Position numbers and translations under genes: made by a program
Part shown: positions 12,737 through 18,893 of the stretch, in pieces
Numbering within the stretch: the stretch's first letter is position 1
Layout of the letters: each line of letters opens with the position of its first letter
Assembly: GCA_900770075.1 (NCBI GenBank)
Contig: CAAGIZ010000256.1
Coordinates: forward strand, 1 to 18,893
From: Spirochaetia bacterium
GTDB lineage: Bacteria > Spirochaetota > Spirochaetia > Treponematales > Treponemataceae
Reading direction: 5' to 3'
DNA: 18,893 nt
The notes under the pieces: model-generated
Seen by the model: the letters and a program-made list of their open reading frames with translations, nothing else
Databases searched by the model: none
What the model was told of the DNA's origin: nothing

Positions 12737-13603
12737 TTACTGGTTTATGATTGTTCCGGCTGGCACAGATTTTATAATCCATGTATTTCCGCCGATTACC
12801 GCGCCTTTTCCAATCACAGTTTCCCCGCCCAGAATGGTTGCATTTGCATAAATCGTAACGTCATCTTCAATAGTCGGGTGCCTTTTTTTATCCTGGTACT
12901 TTTTCTTCACGCTTAAAGCACCCAAAGTTACTCCCTGATAAATCTTTACGTTTTTTCCGATTACAGAGGTTTCACCGATTACTATTCCGGTTCCATGGTC
13001 TATAAAGAAGCTTTCGCCGATTTCTGCCCCCGGATGAATGTCTATGCCGGTTTTTCCGTGAATATATTCGCTCATAATCCTCGGTATTACGGGCACTCCG
13101 CACTTGTGTATGTAGTGGGCAAGCCTGTAAACCGTTATTGCTTCCAGTCCCGGATAGGAAACTATGACTTCTTCATCGCTTTTTGCAGCCGGATCCCCTT
13201 CAAAAAGTGCATTTACGTCCAGACGGATAAGCCGGCGGATTTCCGGCAGGGCTTCAATCAGACCGAGGGCGGTTTTTTCCGCCTTTTCCCGGCAGCCGGA
13301 ATCATTGATTGTTGTTTCGCAAGCCTTTGATTCCCCGGTGCTTTTTTTGTAAATCAGGGCTTTTTGAATTTCTTTGGTAAGGATATTGACGATTTTATTT
13401 ACCCGCTCCCCGGTTACGTACCGCAGGTTCTGCCTGTCTATGTCTTCGGCAGTCCTGTATCCCGGAAAGATAAGGCTTTGCAGTTCGTTTATTACGCAGA
13501 CCACGTTCTCCCGGTTTGGAAAACTGTTGATTCCTTCTCCGTTTATACCGCCCAGTTTCTCGTAGGAATCGAGAATTTTATCTACAAGAGTGTGCATGTC
13601 CAT
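12737..13603 (-). CDS. cysE: Serine O-acetyltransferase
   Basis: A 288-aa enzyme that transfers acetyl from acetyl-CoA to L-serine, giving O-acetylserine for cysteine synthesis in the cytoplasm. I chose the ATG at 13603 (MDMHTLVDKIL) because AGGAG lies 10 bases upstream; the longer frame to 13651 adds 16 residues with no ribosome site. The N-terminal 150 residues are helical. The C-terminal part is a left-handed hexapeptide-repeat beta helix with the catalytic segment FFIDHGTGIVIGET, then VTLGALSV, the second active-site region KKRHPTIEDDVTIYANATILGG, and a short tail ending TIINQ. The long N-terminal domain is the EpsC/SAT-like variant seen in many anaerobes rather than the compact E. coli CysE. 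No cysK is next to it. Feedback inhibition by cysteine is usual for the family but cannot be judged here. The 54-nt palindrome sits right after the stop. Confidence 0.92.
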   Translation of the reverse strand: MDMHTLVDKILDSYEKLGGINGEGINSFPNRENVVCVINELQSLIFPGYRTAEDIDRQNLRYVTGERVNKIVNILTKEIQKALIYKKSTGESKACETTINDSGCREKAEKTALGLIEALPEIRRLIRLDVNALFEGDPAAKSDEEVIVSYPGLEAITVYRLAHYIHKCGVPVIPRIMSEYIHGKTGIDIHPGAEIGESFFIDHGTGIVIGETSVIGKNVKIYQGVTLGALSVKKKYQDKKRHPTIEDDVTIYANATILGGETVIGKGAVIGGNTWIIKSVPAGTIINQ

Positions 13604-13699
13604 AACGTTTCTGCTCCTGAAAAATGGAATTTTCATCCAAAAAACTAGCATAAACTGACATAAAATTCTACAATTTTTGAAAATAAATTATTTTTACAC

Positions 13700-13728
13700 T
13701 TGACGAAAAATTGCATGTTCTATACACT
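13700..13728 (+). promoter_or_regulatory. Promoter of the tRNA-Thr / rpmG transcript
   Basis: TTGACG (13700-13705), 17-base spacer, TACACT (13723-13728). The tRNA begins 23 bases after the -10, as expected for a stable-RNA promoter with a short leader. Confidence 0.6.
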
Positions 13729-13751
13729 TCTATAACACGTCATTGTGGTCT

Positions 13752-13824
13752 GCTCTTGTAGCTCAGTTGGCAGAGCACATCGTTGGTAACGATGAGGTCA
13801 GCGGTCCGATTCCGCTCAAGAGCT
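13752..13824 (+). tRNA. tRNA-Thr (anticodon GGT)
   Basis: A 73-nt cloverleaf: acceptor GCTCTTG/CAAGAGC, D arm GCTC/GAGC, anticodon stem CATCG/CGATG around loop TTGGTAA (anticodon GGT, reading ACC and ACT), T arm AGCGG/CCGCT with loop TCCGATT. The 3' CCA is not encoded. It precedes rpmG by 35 bases and is probably cut from a common transcript. Confidence 0.95.
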
Positions 13825-13859
13825 TGAGTTAATTAAAAACTATTTTAGGAGAATATAAA

Positions 13860-14036
13860 ATGGGTAGCAAGAAAAAGACATCTATTGATATTATTGCCCT
13901 TCAGTGTACAGAATGTAAGCGCAAGAATTACACTACGACAAAAAACCGCAAGAATATCACCGGCAAGCTTGAAAAGAACAAGTATTGTCCGTTCTGTCGC
14001 AAAGAAATTCTGCACAAAGAAACAAAAGCAAAATAA
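13860..14036 (+). CDS. rpmG: 50S ribosomal protein L33, zinc-binding form
   Basis: A 58-aa protein starting MGSKKKTSIDIIALQCTECK, with an AGGAGA site 7 bases ahead of the ATG. Two CxxC pairs (C16/C19 and C43/C46) make it the zinc-binding (C+) form of L33, a small large-subunit protein near the E site. The length is standard. It lies between two tRNA genes in the order common to spirochaetes, ahead of secE. Organisms with a C+ form often also carry a C- paralogue used under zinc shortage; none is visible in this window. Confidence 0.95.
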   Translation: MGSKKKTSIDIIALQCTECKRKNYTTTKNRKNITGKLEKNKYCPFCRKEILHKETKAK

Positions 14037-14082
14037 GTCTAAGACGGATAGCTTCGGCTAGTCAGGTTTGTTAAAATGCGTT

Positions 14083-14112
14083 TTGACAGACAGGCTTTTT
14101 AAGTTTTATATA
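14083..14112 (+). promoter_or_regulatory. Strong promoter for tRNA-Trp / secE / nusG
   Basis: A perfect TTGACA (14083-14088), 18-base spacer and TATATA (14107-14112). The start would fall near 14119, about 27 bases ahead of tRNA-Trp. The leader includes GCTGTC/GACAGC (14115-14120 with 14129-14134) around a T-run. The same T-run with AGACAG (14088-14093) could be read as a weak terminator for rpmG, but the promoter reading fits better. A small UUCG hairpin (TAGC-TTCG-GCTA, about 14048-14060) follows the rpmG stop. Confidence 0.65.
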
Positions 14113-14145
14113 AGGCTGTCTTTTTTCGGACAGCTTGATATATTT

Positions 14146-14218
14146 AGGTCGGTAGTTCAGTTGGTAGAGCATCGGTCTCCAAAACCGAGTGTCGCGAGTT
14201 CGAGTCTTGCCCGGCCTG
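14146..14218 (+). tRNA. tRNA-Trp (anticodon CCA)
   Basis: A 73-nt cloverleaf: acceptor AGGTCGG/CCGGCCT (one G-U pair), D arm GTTC/GAGC, anticodon stem TCGGT/ACCGA around loop CTCCAAA (anticodon CCA), T arm GCGAG/CTTGC with loop TTCGAGT, discriminator G as expected for tryptophan. CCA is not encoded. It stands directly before secE, the usual bacterial arrangement. Confidence 0.96.
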
Positions 14219-14247
14219 TTATTAAATTAAATATTTAGAGGAAGATT

Positions 14248-14436
14248 ATGGCAAAAGCAGTTGAATTTATCAAAGAGTGCGGTGCTGAACTCAGAAAAGT
14301 TGTTTGGCCGACAAAAGATGATGTAATTTCATCTGTAAAAGTCGTTGTTATTTCTTCAATCATTATTGCTGTAATTCTCGGTGCTTTCGATCTTTTGTTC
14401 TCTGCCGGAATGAGCCTTCTCTTTCCTGCTGCATAA
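14248..14436 (+). CDS. secE: Protein translocase subunit SecE
   Basis: A 62-aa single-span SecE, the clamp of the SecYEG channel in the cytoplasmic membrane. The amphipathic helix FIKECGAELRKVVWPTKDDV (residues 7-26) carries the family's conserved VVWPT motif, followed by one membrane helix (about 30-55, VKVVVISSIIIAVILGAFDLLF). The short form is normal outside gamma-proteobacteria. An AGAGGAAG ribosome site precedes the ATG. nusG follows after 15 bases, so the two form one message with tRNA-Trp upstream. Confidence 0.96.
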   Translation: MAKAVEFIKECGAELRKVVWPTKDDVISSVKVVVISSIIIAVILGAFDLLFSAGMSLLFPAA

Positions 14437-14451
14437 AAGAGGATTGCACTT

Positions 14452-15012
14452 ATGTCAAAAAATTGGTACATAGTTCACACTTATACCGGTTACGAGAAAA
14501 AAATTCTTCGCACTGTTAATCAGATGCTTGAAGCCGGTGAACTTGATTCAAATATCGTAACGGATGTAAAGGTTCCTGAAGAAGAAGTTGTAGAAATTAA
14601 AGACGGAAAAAAACGCAATAAAAAGAATATGATTCTTCCCGGATATATCATGCTGGAAATGGATCTTCCGGATTTTGGCTGGAAGGATCTTTGCGGAAGA
14701 ATTCGCCGTATTCAGGGTGTTACCGGTTTTGTTGGTACAAGTCCTTCTGAACGTCCGCGTCCTATTTCTGCAGAAGAGGCAAAATCCCTGCTTCTTAAAG
14801 CCGGAGAGATAAAAGGCGAAAAGAACGTAAAAATCAAGCAGAATTATTCAATCGGCGATCAGGTAAAAATTACTGAAGGACCTTTTGCAACATTCAGCGG
14901 TTCTGTCGAAGAAATCGATGCAACAAAAGGCAAGCTTCGGGTTATGGTTCAGATTTTCGGTCGGGCAACCCCGGTTGAAGTTGATCTTCTTCAAGTCGAA
15001 AAACTTATCTAA
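14452..15012 (+). CDS. nusG: Transcription termination/antitermination factor NusG
   Basis: A 186-aa NusG. The N-terminal NGN domain (WYIVHTYTGYEKKILRTV at residues 4-21, then LPGYIMLEMDL and VTGFVGTS) binds RNA polymerase. The C-terminal KOW domain (from about 128, YSIGDQVKITEGPFATFSGSVEEID) contacts S10 or Rho. The segment KDGKKRNKKNMILPGY is the basic linker loop. It ends with FGRATPVEVDLLQVEKLI, the standard tail. A GAGGA site is in the secE-nusG gap. The 149-base gap to rplK that follows holds a weak hairpin/T-run and a structured leader, so nusG and rplK may be uncoupled in part. Confidence 0.97.
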   Translation: MSKNWYIVHTYTGYEKKILRTVNQMLEAGELDSNIVTDVKVPEEEVVEIKDGKKRNKKNMILPGYIMLEMDLPDFGWKDLCGRIRRIQGVTGFVGTSPSERPRPISAEEAKSLLLKAGEIKGEKNVKIKQNYSIGDQVKITEGPFATFSGSVEEIDATKGKLRVMVQIFGRATPVEVDLLQVEKLI

Positions 15013-15032
15013 TATTTATTTTGCATAGAATC

Positions 15033-15060
15033 AGCCCTGTTTTATAGAAATGGGGCTTTT
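15033..15060 (+). terminator. Weak terminator or attenuator after nusG
   Basis: AGCCC (15033-15037) pairs with GGGCT (15053-15057), followed by only four T in total. The short stem and T-run suggest partial termination between nusG and rplK at most. Confidence 0.35.
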
Positions 15061-15081
15061 CCTATATTTGGAAGAAATGCA

Positions 15082-15143
15082 GGTCCGTTGGACAGAAGCA
15101 TTTCGCTAGCGACTGAATTTCCTGAAAATTCAAGTCCGACACC
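15082..15143 (+). promoter_or_regulatory. Structured leader of rplK, candidate L1 autoregulatory site
   Basis: GTTGGAC (15087-15093) pairs with GTCCGAC (15134-15140), one G-U, extended by GGT/ACC (15082-15084 with 15141-15143) after a two-base bulge. Inside are GAATTT/AAATTC (15115-15120 with 15126-15131) and a large internal region AGAAGCATTTCGCTAGCGACT. The structure ends 19 bases ahead of the rplK ATG. In many bacteria L1 binds the rplK leader and represses rplK-rplA by mimicking its 23S rRNA site. Position and shape fit, but I could not align the L1 contact bases with confidence. Confidence 0.45.
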
Positions 15144-15161
15144 AATTAAGGGAGCTATAAA

Positions 15162-15596
15162 ATGGCTACAAAAAAGGTTACGGCTGTCATTAAATTACAG
15201 TGTCCTGCAGGATCAGCAACTCCTGCTCCGCCAATTGGACCTGCACTGGGACCTCACGGTGTTTCTGCACCAGTGTTTGTTCAGCAGTTCAATGACAGAA
15301 CTAAGTCAATGGAAAAGGGACTCATCATCCCTGTAATCATCACTGTTTATCAGGACAGGTCATTCACATTCATCCTGAAAACTCCTCCGGCTGCGGTTCT
15401 TATCAAAAAAGCACTGGGTCTTTCAAAAGGTTCAGGAAACCCGCTTCGCGACAAGGTTGGCAAGCTTACACAGGCTCAGCTTACCGAAATTGCAACACAG
15501 AAAATGCCAGATATCAATGCAAACGACATTGAAGCGGCAAAAAAGATTATTGCCGGTACTGCACGCAGTATGGGTGTTGAAGTGGAGGCTGAATAA
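15162..15596 (+). CDS. rplK: 50S ribosomal protein L11
   Basis: A 144-aa L11, which binds 23S rRNA in the GTPase-associated centre. It shows the proline-rich N-terminal segment CPAGSATPAPPIGPALGPHGV (near residues 14-34), the linker FTFILKTPPAAVLIKKALGL and the C-terminal RNA-binding domain (KVGKLTQAQLTEIATQKMPDINANDIEAAKKIIAGTARSMGVEVE). Start ATG with AAGGGAG upstream. Its stop overlaps the rplA start (TAATG), so the two are translated as a coupled pair. Confidence 0.98.
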   Translation: MATKKVTAVIKLQCPAGSATPAPPIGPALGPHGVSAPVFVQQFNDRTKSMEKGLIIPVIITVYQDRSFTFILKTPPAAVLIKKALGLSKGSGNPLRDKVGKLTQAQLTEIATQKMPDINANDIEAAKKIIAGTARSMGVEVEAE

Positions 15597-16276
15597 TGAA
15601 ACACGGAAAGAAATATTCTGAAGCACTTAAAAAGTACGATCCACAGAAACACTATGGAGTAAAAGAGGCCTGCAAGGTTGTAAAAGACCTTCACTTCGTA
15701 AAATTCGACGAAACTGTTGAACTTCATGTGGCTCTCCGTCTCGGAAAAAGCCAGACAATGCGCGATACTTTGGTTTTCCCAAACCAGTTTACTGCAGAAA
15801 AGAAAGTTCTCGTATTCTGTCCAGAAGAACGCGCTAAGGAAGCTCTGGATGCAGGTGCAACTTATGCCGGCGCTGCAGAGTACATCGACAAGGTAAAGGG
15901 CGGCTGGCTCGACTTTGATGTTGCCGTTGCTACCCCAGACATGATGAAGGATGTAGGTCGTCTTGGTATGGTTCTCGGACGCAAAGGTCTTATGCCTAAC
16001 CCGAAAACAGGTACTGTAACAAACGATCTGGTTAATGCTATCAACGAACTTAAAAAAGGTCGTACAGAATTCCGCGCAGACAAAGAAGGCGTAATTCACA
16101 TCGCTGTAGGTAAAGTTTCTATGGATGCAGACAAGGTTGCAGAAAACGTAACCACTCTTCTTTCAGAACTTGACCGCAAAAAGCCGGCTGATGCAAAGGC
16201 TGACTTTGTACGCTCAGTATCAGTAAGCTCTACAATGGGACCTGGTGTTTGGGTAGACGTTAAGGAGGAGGCATAA
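15596..16276 (+). CDS. rplA: 50S ribosomal protein L1
   Basis: A 226-aa L1 of normal length. Family sequences present include KHGKKYSEALKKYD at the N-terminus, FDETVELHVALRLGKS, VATPDMMKDVGRLGMVLGRKGLMPNPKTGTVT (the conserved RNA-binding signature) and SVSVSSTMGPGVWVD near the end. L1 forms the L1 stalk near the E site and is usually the repressor of its own operon through the rplK leader. The ATG overlaps the rplK stop by one base. The last codons contain AAGGAGGAGG, which is the ribosome site for rplJ. Confidence 0.98.
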   Translation: MKHGKKYSEALKKYDPQKHYGVKEACKVVKDLHFVKFDETVELHVALRLGKSQTMRDTLVFPNQFTAEKKVLVFCPEERAKEALDAGATYAGAAEYIDKVKGGWLDFDVAVATPDMMKDVGRLGMVLGRKGLMPNPKTGTVTNDLVNAINELKKGRTEFRADKEGVIHIAVGKVSMDADKVAENVTTLLSELDRKKPADAKADFVRSVSVSSTMGPGVWVDVKEEA

Positions 16277-16279
16277 TCT

Positions 16280-16795
16280 ATGGCTATTCTTGCTAAAAAA
16301 CTCCAGCCTGCTAAAACAGCAGCTATCGAAGAAACAAAAAAAGCATTTGCTGACTATAACGACTTCATCTTTGCTGAGTATCGCGGTCTTACAGTAGAAC
16401 AGATTACTGCTCTCCGCGACAAACTTCGCGAACACGAAGCACCTATGAAGGTTGTAAAAAACAACTTTGCCCGTGTTGCTTTTGAAGAGATGAAAATCGA
16501 CAACGTTTCTGACTACCTTACCGGTCCTACAGCCGTTGTAATGGCAAAAGAAGACAGCAACGAAGCAGCAAAAGTTCTTTTTGACTTTGCAAAAAATGCT
16601 CCTGCTCTCGTAGTTAAGGGCGGATATATCGGCAACGAGATTTACGATCAGGCTAAGATGGAAGCTTATTCTAAGGTTCCTGGAAAGAAACAGCTTATCG
16701 CAATGCTCATGTCTGCAATCAATGGACCGGTACAGAAAATCGCCGCTACATTGCAGGCTTATGTTGATAAAAAATCATCAGAAGGTGCCAACTAG
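16280..16795 (+). CDS. rplJ: 50S ribosomal protein L10
   Basis: A 171-aa L10, the base of the L7/L12 stalk. The N-terminal rRNA-binding domain includes FIFAEYRGLTVEQITALRDKLRE, KVVKNNFARVAFEE and GPTAVVMAKED. The C-terminal helix that carries L7/L12 dimers is the final stretch KKQLIAMLMSAINGPVQKIAATLQAYVDK. It starts three bases after the rplA stop and uses a ribosome site lying inside rplA. A 129-base gap with hairpins separates it from rplL. Confidence 0.97.
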   Translation: MAILAKKLQPAKTAAIEETKKAFADYNDFIFAEYRGLTVEQITALRDKLREHEAPMKVVKNNFARVAFEEMKIDNVSDYLTGPTAVVMAKEDSNEAAKVLFDFAKNAPALVVKGGYIGNEIYDQAKMEAYSKVPGKKQLIAMLMSAINGPVQKIAATLQAYVDKKSSEGAN

Positions 16796-16924
16796 GCCTT
16801 TTCTGTATGAAGGCAGGGTCAGGCTTCATAGCTGTCGACTGTCCCTGCAAATAATATTTTGCGGAAAAACGGTTCAGTTTGTTCCGTCCGCACAAAAAAA
16901 TATGCCTATATAGGAGAAGATAAT
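16796..16924 (+). promoter_or_regulatory. rplJ-rplL spacer with two hairpins
   Basis: GCAGGG/CCCTGC (16813-16818 with 16843-16848) encloses 24 bases. GCGG/CCGC (16861-16864 with 16888-16891) with inner ACGG/CCGT (16869-16872 with 16884-16887) forms a second stem, followed by an A-run rather than T. Neither is a plus-strand terminator. They could be processing or translation-control elements that raise rplL output relative to rplJ, which is needed because L7/L12 is present in several copies per ribosome (inference). Confidence 0.4.
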
Positions 16925-17302
16925 ATGGCAGCAATTACACAGGATCAGATCCTCGACGCAATCGCAAACATGACAGTTCTTGAAGCTTCAGAACTCGTTA
17001 AAGCAATGGAAGAAAAATTTGGTGTTACAGCAGCAGTAGCAGTAGCAGCAGGTCCGGCAGCAGGTGCAGCAGCAGCTGAAGAAGAACAGACTGAATTCAC
17101 TGTAACTCTCGAAAGCTTCGATGCAGCTAAAAAGATTGCAGTTATCAAAGCAGTTAAAGAAGCTCTCGGTCTGGGTCTTGGTGAAGCTAAAACATTGGTT
17201 GAAGGCGCACCAAAAACACTTAAAGAAGGTGTTTCTAAGGCTGAAGCTGATGAACTCATCAAGAAAATGGAAGAAGCCGGTGGTAAGGCTTCTAAAAAAT
17301 AA
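16925..17302 (+). CDS. rplL: 50S ribosomal protein L7/L12
   Basis: A 125-aa L7/L12, the multicopy stalk protein that recruits translation factors. The ATG at 16925 has AGGAGA 8 bases upstream; the open frame extends back to 16859 but without a ribosome site. The N-terminal dimerisation domain (AAITQDQILDAIANMTVLEASELVKAMEEKFGV) is followed by the Ala/Gly-rich hinge (about residues 36-53) encoded by a near-repetitive GCA/GTA run, and by the globular C-terminal domain with the conserved KIAVIKAVKEALGLGLGEAK and GAPKTLKEGVSKAEADELIKKMEEAG. The length is standard. Confidence 0.98.
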   Translation: MAAITQDQILDAIANMTVLEASELVKAMEEKFGVTAAVAVAAGPAAGAAAAEEEQTEFTVTLESFDAAKKIAVIKAVKEALGLGLGEAKTLVEGAPKTLKEGVSKAEADELIKKMEEAGGKASKK

Positions 17303-17374
17303 GGAAATTTTGAAAGACACAGTTTTTCAAAGTGCCCTAAACCAAGTCGCCTAGAGCGATGATTCACATTAAAT

Positions 17375-17419
17375 GCTTACATTTGGGTCAAATTTTTTGG
17401 CTTTCAAGTGTAAGCTTTT
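17375..17419 (+). terminator. Attenuator-like terminator 1 between rplL and rpoB
   Basis: An 11-bp stem, GCTTACATTTG (17375-17385) with CAAGTGTAAGC (17405-17415, one G-U), a 19-base loop and TTTT. It lies about 73 bases beyond the rplL stop. Partial termination here would reduce rpoBC relative to the ribosomal protein genes. A further small UUCG hairpin with T5 (CTGTC-ttc-GGCAG, about 17440-17457) follows. Confidence 0.6.
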
Positions 17420-17521
17420 AGTGTCTAAAAAAGCATTTGCTGTCTTCGGCAGTTTTTGCCAGTCAGTATTCAGCCGTAAAGCCGGCATCCTGCTTTCTGA
17501 TTTTGTGCTGTATCTTTAGAT

Positions 17522-17544
17522 TTTGTATGTCATACAAATTTTTT
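17522..17544 (+). terminator. Terminator-like hairpin 2 in the rpoB leader
   Basis: TTTGTA (17522-17527), loop TGTCA, TACAAA (17533-17538), then T6 (17539-17544). The stem is AT-rich and weak; at 45 bases ahead of the rpoB ATG it could act as a pause or secondary attenuation site. Confidence 0.35.
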
Positions 17545-17589
17545 GATATGTAGCAATCTTGGAAAGAAAGTCCCTCATAGGAGAACTAG

Positions 17590-18893
17590 ATGTTCGCCAA
17601 AAGCAGAACCATCAACCGTCAGTATTTCGGAAAAGACATCCAGAATTTCATGGAAATTCCGAACCTCATCGACATTCAGCTTTCATCTTATGAAAATTTC
17701 CTGCAGAAAGAAAAGCTGGACAACAACGAACCTCTTGAAAACAAAGGTCTTCAGGAAGTATTCAATTCAACTTTCCCTATTGAAAGTCCAGACGGCAATA
17801 TGTCGATGGAGTATGAGCACTACATTCTTGAAGAAGACAATATCAAGTTTACAGAACTTCAGTGTAAACAGAAAGGATTGACTTATTCTGTCCCATTAAA
17901 GGCAAAAATCAACCTGAATTTTAAGGACACTGGTGCAATCCTTCAAAAAGAAATATATATGGGCGACATTCCGCTCATGACAGACCGCGGTACTTTCATT
18001 ATAAATGGTTCAGAACGCGTAGTTGTTTCACAGATTCACCGTTCGCCTGGTGTAATTTTTAACCACGAAAAAGGTGTTTATTCATCCCGCATCATTCCTT
18101 ACCGTGGTTCCTGGCTTGAATTTGAAATTGACCAGAAAAAAGATTTGATTTATGCAAAAATCGACCGCAAGAAGAAAATTCTCGGAACTATTTTCCTGCG
18201 TGCCCTGGGCTTTTCAACCCGCGAAGAAATCATTGACCAGTTCTACAAGACAGAAACTGTAGCTGTTGATGCAGCTAAAAAAGAAGAACTGGTAGACAGG
18301 GTTCTGGCAAGGGCTGTAAAGGTTAAGAACGAAGACGGCGAAGAAAAAGTCCTTCTCCGTGCCGGTTCTGTCCTTCACATGCACGAAGTTGATGACCTTA
18401 TTTCTCAGAATATAAAGGAAATTTCCGTAATTCTCTTTGATGCACGCAAAAAGAAAGGCAATAAAGACGAGCACAACCCTTCTCTTGACAGCAGAATGAT
18501 TATCAACTGCTTTGAGCGGGAAGATATGAAATACACAAAAGAGGGTGCTTCTGATGAAGAGCCTACCCTTGAAGATGCCCTTACTGCGGTATTCTCCATT
18601 TTAAGACCGGGCGAGCCTATGGCTACGGAAAATGCGAGAAACGAACTTGAGGGAATGTTCTTCAATATCCGTCATTATGACCTGGGTCGTGTCGGACGCT
18701 ACAAGCTGAATAAAAAATTTGACCTTTATTCAGAGCCGGTGGAAACTCACACACTTGTAAAGAGCGACATCATCAATACGATGAAGCATCTCGTAAAAGT
18801 TTACATCGGAAACGAAGTTCTTGATGATATCGACCATTTGGGAAACCGCCGTATCCGTTCCGTTGGCGAACTTATGACAAATCAGCTCAAGAC
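17590..18893 (+). CDS. rpoB: RNA polymerase beta subunit, N-terminal part
   Basis: An open frame of 434 codons from ATG at 17590 to the window edge without a stop; the rest of the roughly 1,150-1,200-aa protein lies outside. The start MFAKSRTINRQYFGKD is spirochaete-like, followed by IPNLIDIQLSSYENFL, the protrusion and lobe sequences PLMTDRGTFIINGSERVVVSQIHRSPGV (about residues 130-158) and YSSRIIPYRGSWLEFEID. The last visible part reads DLGRVGRYKLNKKF and ends in GELMTNQLK. The rifampicin pocket begins farther on, so resistance cannot be judged. A CATAGGAGA ribosome site precedes the ATG. A 287-base leader with terminator-like hairpins separates it from rplL. Confidence 0.97.
   Translation, partial: MFAKSRTINRQYFGKDIQNFMEIPNLIDIQLSSYENFLQKEKLDNNEPLENKGLQEVFNSTFPIESPDGNMSMEYEHYILEEDNIKFTELQCKQKGLTYSVPLKAKINLNFKDTGAILQKEIYMGDIPLMTDRGTFIINGSERVVVSQIHRSPGVIFNHEKGVYSSRIIPYRGSWLEFEIDQKKDLIYAKIDRKKKILGTIFLRALGFSTREEIIDQFYKTETVAVDAAKKEELVDRVLARAVKVKNEDGEEKVLLRAGSVLHMHEVDDLISQNIKEISVILFDARKKKGNKDEHNPSLDSRMIINCFEREDMKYTKEGASDEEPTLEDALTAVFSILRPGEPMATENARNELEGMFFNIRHYDLGRVGRYKLNKKFDLYSEPVETHTLVKSDIINTMKHLVKVYIGNEVLDDIDHLGNRRIRSVGELMTNQLK

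Noticed and set aside
14088..14126. Terminator after rpmG
   Set aside because: The 6-bp stem with a long loop is weak, and the same bases form a near-consensus promoter (TTGACA, 18, TATATA) placed correctly for tRNA-Trp.
17029..17082. Short tandem GCA/GTA triplet repeat
   Set aside because: It encodes the Ala/Val-rich hinge of L7/L12, a normal feature of the family.
1..18893. CRISPR array, phage or insertion-sequence genes
   Set aside because: No regularly spaced direct repeats, transposase, integrase, capsid or Cas motifs were seen on either strand.

Overview
The window reads as a chromosomal segment of a host-associated Treponema (Spirochaetota), most likely a gut or rumen commensal. This rests on three things: the visible N-terminal part of RpoB, the block tRNA-Thr / rpmG / tRNA-Trp / secE / nusG / rplK / rplA / rplJ / rplL / rpoB, and a long-form phosphofructokinase of the spirochaete type. 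No database was searched, so the genus is inference from recognised protein sequence and gene order. Species is not assigned.

Layout. (1) 1-1859, minus strand: two secreted proteins carrying modules that I associate with bacterial pectate-lyase proteins. The larger one runs off the left edge. (2) 1860-2420: a gene-free stretch with a structured leader for the secreted gene, an 88-bp dispersed repeat and a good promoter for the next gene. (3) 2421-5415: a phosphofructokinase (+) facing a cytoplasmic glycosidase of the trehalase-like six-hairpin superfamily (-), with terminator hairpins for both strands between them. (4) 5416-5756: a mosaic of hairpin repeats. (5) 5757-10117: an unrecognised membrane-anchored 578-aa protein (-), divergent from a translationally coupled pair (+) made of a periplasmic TPR protein and a TraB-family membrane protein. 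(6) 10118-11042: a decayed region. An intact DUF2281-like antitoxin is followed by the first codons of a PIN toxin, which are frameshifted and then run directly into the C-terminal third of a MacB/FtsX-type ABC permease. A second, inverted copy of the 88-bp repeat follows. (7) 11043-13603, minus strand: radA and a serine acetyltransferase gene. The gap between them holds a candidate small RNA (promoter, three hairpins, strong terminator) and an inverted copy of a 54-nt palindromic repeat also present at 5625. (8) 13700-18893, plus strand: the translation/transcription block, ending inside rpoB.

The right third is housekeeping and highly conserved. Its interest lies in the leaders: an imperfect stem-loop ahead of rplK that could be the L1 autoregulatory site, structured DNA between rplJ and rplL, and two successive terminator-like hairpins between rplL and rpoB that could lower rpoB expression relative to L7/L12. 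The left and middle parts are accessory. They carry carbohydrate-active proteins, envelope proteins of unknown job, and at least two families of interspersed repeats that sit at gene ends and near a rearrangement scar. No CRISPR array, transposase, integrase, prophage gene or rRNA was seen.
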